The notes under the pieces are model-generated. The model did not search any database. It had not been told where the DNA came from and saw only the letters and a list, made by a program, of their open reading frames with translations. Positions 60,379 to 64,000 of a stretch of 64,000 nucleotides of DNA are shown here, piece by piece; the first letter of the stretch is position 1; every line of letters starts with the position of its first letter. A program made the translations under genes and the position numbers. Source of the stretch: a virus; IMG/VR virus record IMGVR_UViG_3300008113_000108, positions 1-64,000 of that record. One strand, written 5' to 3'.

Positions 60379-61419
60379 ATGAGTTTCTTAAATAGTGTTA
60401 TCAAAGAGTTAGATAACGAGTATGCAGGAATCGTCGAAGATGGAGTCGCCGCAGGAGATTGTGGGGGCTTTGTTGACACTGGGAGTTATATCTTTAATGC
60501 TCTCCTTAGTGGCAGTATTTTTGGGGGGCTACCTAACAACAAGATTACAGCTCTCGCTGGTGAGTCATCTACTGGAAAAACTTTCTTTGCTCTCTCAATC
60601 GTTAAATTCTTCCTTCAACAGAATCCTGATGGAGAAGTAATTTACTTTGAAACTGAGTCTGCAATTACCAAGGATATGATGACCAGTCGTGGTATTGATG
60701 CCAAACGAGTTGGTCTAGTTCCAGTATCTACAGTTCAGGAGTTTCGTACTCAATCAATCAAGGTTGTGGATGAGTACATGAAGCTAGCCAAGGGGGATCG
60801 TCCACCCCTGATGTTTGTGCTAGACTCTCTGGGAATGCTTGCGACCACCAAGGAGATCGAGGATGCCTCTGCAGGCAAGGAAACCAGGGATATGACACGT
60901 TCACAGGTTATTAAGTCTGTGTTCCGAATTCTTTCTCTCAAGCTAGGTACTGCTGGCATTCCTATGATTGTCACTAACCATACCTATGATGTTATTGGAT
61001 CATACATGCCAACCAAAGAAATGGGTGGTGGCTCTGGTCTGAAGTATGCTGCTTCCACAATCATCTATCTGTCAAAATCAAAAGAGAAGGATGGAACCGA
61101 AGTTGTAGGTAACATCATCAAGTGCAAAGCATTCAAGTCTAGGTTTACAAAAGAAAATTCTCTAATTGAAACGAGGTTGTTTTATGATGAACGTGGACTT
61201 GACAAGTACTATGGACTACTGGAGCTGGGTGAGAAGTACGGAATTTTCACTAAGTCAGGTGGGCGTTATGAAATTGCTGGTGGCAAGTATTATGCTAAGG
61301 CTATTCTTTCGGAGCCTGATAAATTCTTTACGCCAGAAGTGATGCAGGCACTTGACGAATGTGCCAAAAAGGAGTATAGTTACGGAGCGGTAGAGACCTT
61401 TGATGGAGAAGATGATTGA
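60379..61419 (+). CDS. uvsX: UvsX, RecA-like recombinase
   Basis: At 346 aa it compares with 391 in T4. Walker A is GESSTGKT (61-68), Walker B is LMFVLDSLG, and the DNA-binding loop region is [19 protein letters not shown]. It lies between gp43 and gp41 as usual in cyanophages and works with UvsY (43730) in recombination-dependent replication. Start: TTAGGAGTTAATC before ATG 60379. Its stop overlaps gp41 by TGATG. Confidence 0.96.
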   Translation: MSFLNSVIKELDNEYAGIVEDGVAAGDCGGFVDTGSYIFNALLSGSIFGGLPNNKITALAGESSTGKTFFALSIVKFFLQQNPDGEVIYFETESAITKDMMTSRGIDAKRVGLVPVSTVQEFRTQSIKVVDEYMKLAKGDRPPLMFVLDSLGMLATTKEIEDASAGKETRDMTRSQVIKSVFRILSLKLGTAGIPMIVTNHTYDVIGSYMPTKEMGGGSGLKYAASTIIYLSKSKEKDGTEVVGNIIKCKAFKSRFTKENSLIETRLFYDERGLDKYYGLLELGEKYGIFTKSGGRYEIAGGKYYAKAILSEPDKFFTPEVMQALDECAKKEYSYGAVETFDGEDD

Positions 61420-62798
61420 TGGATAGAATTGAATCCAAGATTCTTTCAAACTTAATTTATGATGAACGGTACACCAGAAAAGTAATTCCATTTATTAAGG
61501 ACACTTACTTTGAACTTCTATCTGAAAAAATTGTATTTCAGGAAATTCACAACTATGTGATGAAGTATGATGATATTCCTTCCAAGTCTGTTCTCAAAAT
61601 CGAGATCGAGAATCGGAAGGATATCTCAGATGACATTTTTCAGACTTCAGTTAATCTAGTCAATGATCTCAAAGAAGAAAAATTTGATGATCAGTGGCTA
61701 CTAGACACTACTGAAAAATGGTGCAAAGATAGAGCCATTTATTTGGCTCTATTAGAATCAGTTAAAATTGCAGATGGAAAGGATAAGACTAGGAGCAAAG
61801 ATTCCATTCCGTCTATTCTTTCCGATGCACTATCAGTTTCATTTGATGAACACGTTGGTCACGACTACATTTCAGACTCAGAATCCAGATATGATTTTTA
61901 TCACAAAAAAGAAGACAAAATCCCATTCGACATTGAACTCCTCAACAAAATTACAAAAGGTGGTATCCCTAATAAGACTCTCAACGTCGCTCTTGCTGGT
62001 ACGGGTGTCGGGAAAAGTTTATTCATGTGCCACATGGCTAGCTCCGTGCTCTTGCAGGGGCGCAATGTTCTCTACATTACACTTGAAATGGCAGAAGAAC
62101 GCATTGCTGAACGAATTGATGCGAACCTCTTGAATGTAAATATTCAGGATATTATAGATCTCCCCAAATCAACTTACGAATCTAAAGTTAACAAACTAGC
62201 AGAGAAGACCAGAGGCAAGTTGATTATCAAAGAATATCCAACTGCATCTGCTCATGTTGGACATTTCAAATCTCTTCTAACTGATCTCGCATTAAAGAAA
62301 GGATTTAAGCCAGATATCATCTTCATTGATTATCTAAATATCTGTGCATCTTCTCGATACAAAGGAACACTGGTAAACTCTTACACATATGTAAAAGCTA
62401 TTGCCGAAGAGTTACGTGGTCTTGCTGTAGAGTGCAATGTTCCAATTGTATCTGCAACACAAACAACTCGTCAAGGTTATGGCAACACTGATGTAGAGCT
62501 TACTGATACTTCCGAATCCTTTGGTCTTCCTGCTACTGCTGACTTCATGTTTGCTCTTATTAGCACAGAAGAACTTGAAGCTCTAAATCAAATCATGATC
62601 AAGCAGTTAAAAAATCGTTATAACGACCCAACCTCATACAAGAGATTCGTCGTGGGTATTGACAGAGCCAAGATGAAGCTGTATAATGTAGAGGACAGTG
62701 CTCAGAAAAATCTGACTGATTCTGGTCAGAAAGATGATGAGTACGATGAAAAACTATCCAAAAAACAAACTAGATCATTTGAAGGTTTTAAAGTATGA
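61419..62798 (+). CDS. 41: gp41, replicative DNA helicase
   Basis: ATG 61419 overlaps the UvsX stop (TGATG); a TTG one codon earlier is rejected. At 459 aa it compares with 475 in T4. A DnaB-type N-terminal helical domain precedes the RecA-like ATPase with Walker A AGTGVGKS (193-200), LYITLEMAEERIAERID and Walker B IIFIDYLNI. gp41 is the hexameric helicase that works with the gp61 primase, which is not in this window. ATGA overlap with MazG. Confidence 0.95.
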   Translation: MDRIESKILSNLIYDERYTRKVIPFIKDTYFELLSEKIVFQEIHNYVMKYDDIPSKSVLKIEIENRKDISDDIFQTSVNLVNDLKEEKFDDQWLLDTTEKWCKDRAIYLALLESVKIADGKDKTRSKDSIPSILSDALSVSFDEHVGHDYISDSESRYDFYHKKEDKIPFDIELLNKITKGGIPNKTLNVALAGTGVGKSLFMCHMASSVLLQGRNVLYITLEMAEERIAERIDANLLNVNIQDIIDLPKSTYESKVNKLAEKTRGKLIIKEYPTASAHVGHFKSLLTDLALKKGFKPDIIFIDYLNICASSRYKGTLVNSYTYVKAIAEELRGLAVECNVPIVSATQTTRQGYGNTDVELTDTSESFGLPATADFMFALISTEELEALNQIMIKQLKNRYNDPTSYKRFVVGIDRAKMKLYNVEDSAQKNLTDSGQKDDEYDEKLSKKQTRSFEGFKV

Positions 62799-63235
62799 CA
62801 AAAAAGCTAATTAGTCTCAACGCATATCAAGATTTCGTTGGCGATACTACTAGTCTGGCTTCCAGTAATCCAGAAGAATTTGTAAATCGTATCAAAGAAG
62901 TTGAGCGGAAAAATCCAGAGGACAACGTAAATGCTGCTGGTGTTGATCTAAACCGACTTCTGACTGCTGCTATTGGTCTTACTGCTGAGGGTGGTGAGTT
63001 TGCTGAAGTTGTTAAAAAGATTGCTTTCCAGGGCAAACCTTACAATGAACAGTCACGAATTCACATGATCAAAGAGCTTGGTGATGTGATGTGGTATATT
63101 GCACAGGGTTGTATTGCTCTTGGAACTGACATCGAAGAAGTCCTAGAGACCAACGTAGAGAAGCTAACTGCTCGTTATCCTGAAGGAGTATTCCGAGTAT
63201 TCCATTCTGAAAACCGTAAAGAAGGAGATATCTGA
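62795..63235 (+). CDS. mazG: MazG-type nucleotide pyrophosphohydrolase
   Basis: At 146 aa it has the all-alpha NTP-PPase pattern: TAEGGEFAEVVKKIAF (E-x-x-E) and about 30 residues later MIKELGDVMWYIAQG (E-x-x-D). Phage MazG hydrolyses nucleotide triphosphates, with dNTPs and (p)ppGpp discussed as substrates, and may help nucleotide supply or host stringent state. It overlaps gp41 by ATGA and the next gene by TGATG. It lies in the replication unit rather than among accessory genes. Confidence 0.9.
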   Translation: MTKKLISLNAYQDFVGDTTSLASSNPEEFVNRIKEVERKNPEDNVNAAGVDLNRLLTAAIGLTAEGGEFAEVVKKIAFQGKPYNEQSRIHMIKELGDVMWYIAQGCIALGTDIEEVLETNVEKLTARYPEGVFRVFHSENRKEGDI

Positions 63236-63654
63236 TGAACGTGAATGACTGCCTAAGTGATCTCTTTGGGAAAAATTCTACGATGATTTTGTCCGATATT
63301 GATAAGATTAGATCTCTAGGACAGTCATTTAACTTCACAGTTTCTGAACACAAAAAGTTTACAATTGCACTTAGGAATGCTGAAATGTCATTGCGAAAGA
63401 ATTCAGCATTCCTAAATTTTATTTCTAAAAATCAAAACTTTTATTTGTTTGTTGTATTTAAACAATTCATACAAACTGGAAATAAGTTAGATACCTTTGA
63501 AGAGTATTACACTAAATTTGGCACACGATACAAAAACAAAATTTCTACCTACGGATTGCAATTCTTCAAACTATATAAACAAAGTTTTGAAGAACTTTAT
63601 AAAATAGCAAATTATTTGCACACTGCAAAATCTATTGTGACAGTTAGAATTTGA
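63235..63654 (+). CDS. Helical phage protein after MazG, 139 aa, unknown function
   Basis: ATG 63235 overlaps the MazG stop (TGATG) with an excellent Shine-Dalgarno (GAAGGAGATATCTG). The protein is rich in Phe, Lys and Tyr and predicted helical (AFLNFISKNQNFYLFVVFKQFI, then YGLQFFKLYKQSFEELYKIANYL). It has aromatic patches but no clear membrane span. I recognise no family. It closes the gp43-UvsX-gp41-MazG unit. Confidence 0.65.
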   Translation: MNVNDCLSDLFGKNSTMILSDIDKIRSLGQSFNFTVSEHKKFTIALRNAEMSLRKNSAFLNFISKNQNFYLFVVFKQFIQTGNKLDTFEEYYTKFGTRYKNKISTYGLQFFKLYKQSFEELYKIANYLHTAKSIVTVRI

Positions 63655-63686
63655 CCTAAATAATAAATGTAGAACTTTTGTTTTTG

Positions 63687-64000
63687 ATGAAGACATTTAC
63701 ACAATTTATAACAGAAGCAAGAACTCCCGCAGGAAAGGAAGCGGAGAAGAAAGGTCTTGTCCATATGGGCAAGGGTTACTATTCAAATGCCAAGGGAGAG
63801 ATTGTAGCTAAGAGTGAGCAGGGCGGACAGAAGTTAGTTTCTATTTCAAAAGACGAGAAACAAAAATTAAAGAATGGTCAACCTTTAATGGGACCATCTT
63901 CAATGGCAGATGTTCAAAATGCACCTGCTCCACAACAACAATCGCAACCACAAGATGCAACCGCAGAGCCTGATCAGCTAGAGCATGGTCAAGGTCCTGC
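63687..64000 (+). CDS. Gene with a capsid-targeting N terminus, truncated by the window
   Basis: ATG 63687; the frame is open to the window end (104 codons). The first residues, MKTFTQFITEARTP, match the pattern of T4 capsid-targeting sequences (such as on internal proteins) with a gp21-type cleavage motif I-T-E before Ala. The rest is Lys-rich at first (GKEAEKKGLVHMGKGYYS) and then Gln/Pro-rich and low-complexity. This predicts a protein packaged in the prohead and processed by gp21 (39988). The C-terminal function is outside the window. Confidence 0.6.
   Translation, partial: MKTFTQFITEARTPAGKEAEKKGLVHMGKGYYSNAKGEIVAKSEQGGQKLVSISKDEKQKLKNGQPLMGPSSMADVQNAPAPQQQSQPQDATAEPDQLEHGQGP

Noticed and set aside
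1-64000. tRNA genes, integrase, transposons and photosystem genes
   Set aside because: I looked for cloverleaf-like segments, recombinase motifs and psbA/psbD-type proteins and saw none; without a dedicated search a divergent tRNA could still be missed.

Overview
The window is a contiguous piece of a T4-like cyanomyovirus, a marine cyanobacterial myophage. It carries the T4-type virion core in canonical order: gp25-gp6-gp7-gp8, then gp13-14-15-16-17-18-19-20-67-21-22-23-3. This is followed by the recombination, late-transcription and replication core: UvsY, UvsW, gp55, gp47, gp46, gp45, gp44, gp62, RegA, gp43, UvsX, gp41. Cyanophage-specific additions fix the host group: an HExxH/VWA protein with a CobS-like AAA+ partner, Hsp20, a DUF3110-like gene between gp47 and gp46, a MazG-type hydrolase, very large baseplate proteins including a DUF4815-type one, and a candidate NblA-like micro-gene. 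A short GC-rich stretch at the left (about 1-2.6 kb, roughly 65% G+C in lines I counted) has codon use like a GC-rich Synechococcus, so Synechococcus is the likelier host. This is inference. I saw no tRNA, CRISPR array, insertion sequence, integrase or psbA/psbD gene in the window.

Layout. 1-2.3 kb: small early/accessory genes, each bracketed by GC hairpins and short promoter-like elements. 2.3-2.7 kb: a gene-poor stretch with a tandem palindromic repeat and a C-rich tract. 2.7-28.7 kb: baseplate and tail-fibre genes, all on the + strand, including proteins of 2671 and 2097 residues. 28.7-43.7 kb: neck, terminase, tail, portal, prohead and capsid genes. 43.7-56.1 kb: recombination, late sigma, clamp and clamp-loader genes. 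56.16-56.8 kb: a two-gene minus-strand islet, the only minus-strand coding in the window. 56.9-63.7 kb: Hsp20, DNA polymerase, UvsX, gp41, MazG. 63.7-64 kb: the start of a gene with a capsid-targeting N terminus.

Regulation is visible. Virion genes are preceded by T4-late-type octamers (TATAAATA or one mismatch). Replication-side transcription units start at sigma70-like promoters (TTGACA/T, 17 bp, TAnnnT, often with a TGn extension), several of them built into hairpins or terminators. gp55, the late sigma factor that would read the octamers, has one of the best sigma70-type promoters, so the early-to-late switch is encoded here. Most genes overlap by ATGA or TAATG, which suggests translational coupling.

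The points I consider most worth pursuing are: a tandem, covarying structured RNA element at the 5' end of a minus-strand late transcript (56338-56426); a canonical -1 slippery heptamer that would join a start codon to a 150-codon open frame between gp16 and gp17; an apparent +1 disruption near the start of the gp22 scaffold gene; a gp6 split into two overlapping frames; a candidate NblA-like micro-gene; three related small proteins coupled to UvsW, gp44 and gp43; and a metallopeptidase-VWA/AAA+ pair embedded in the replication block.
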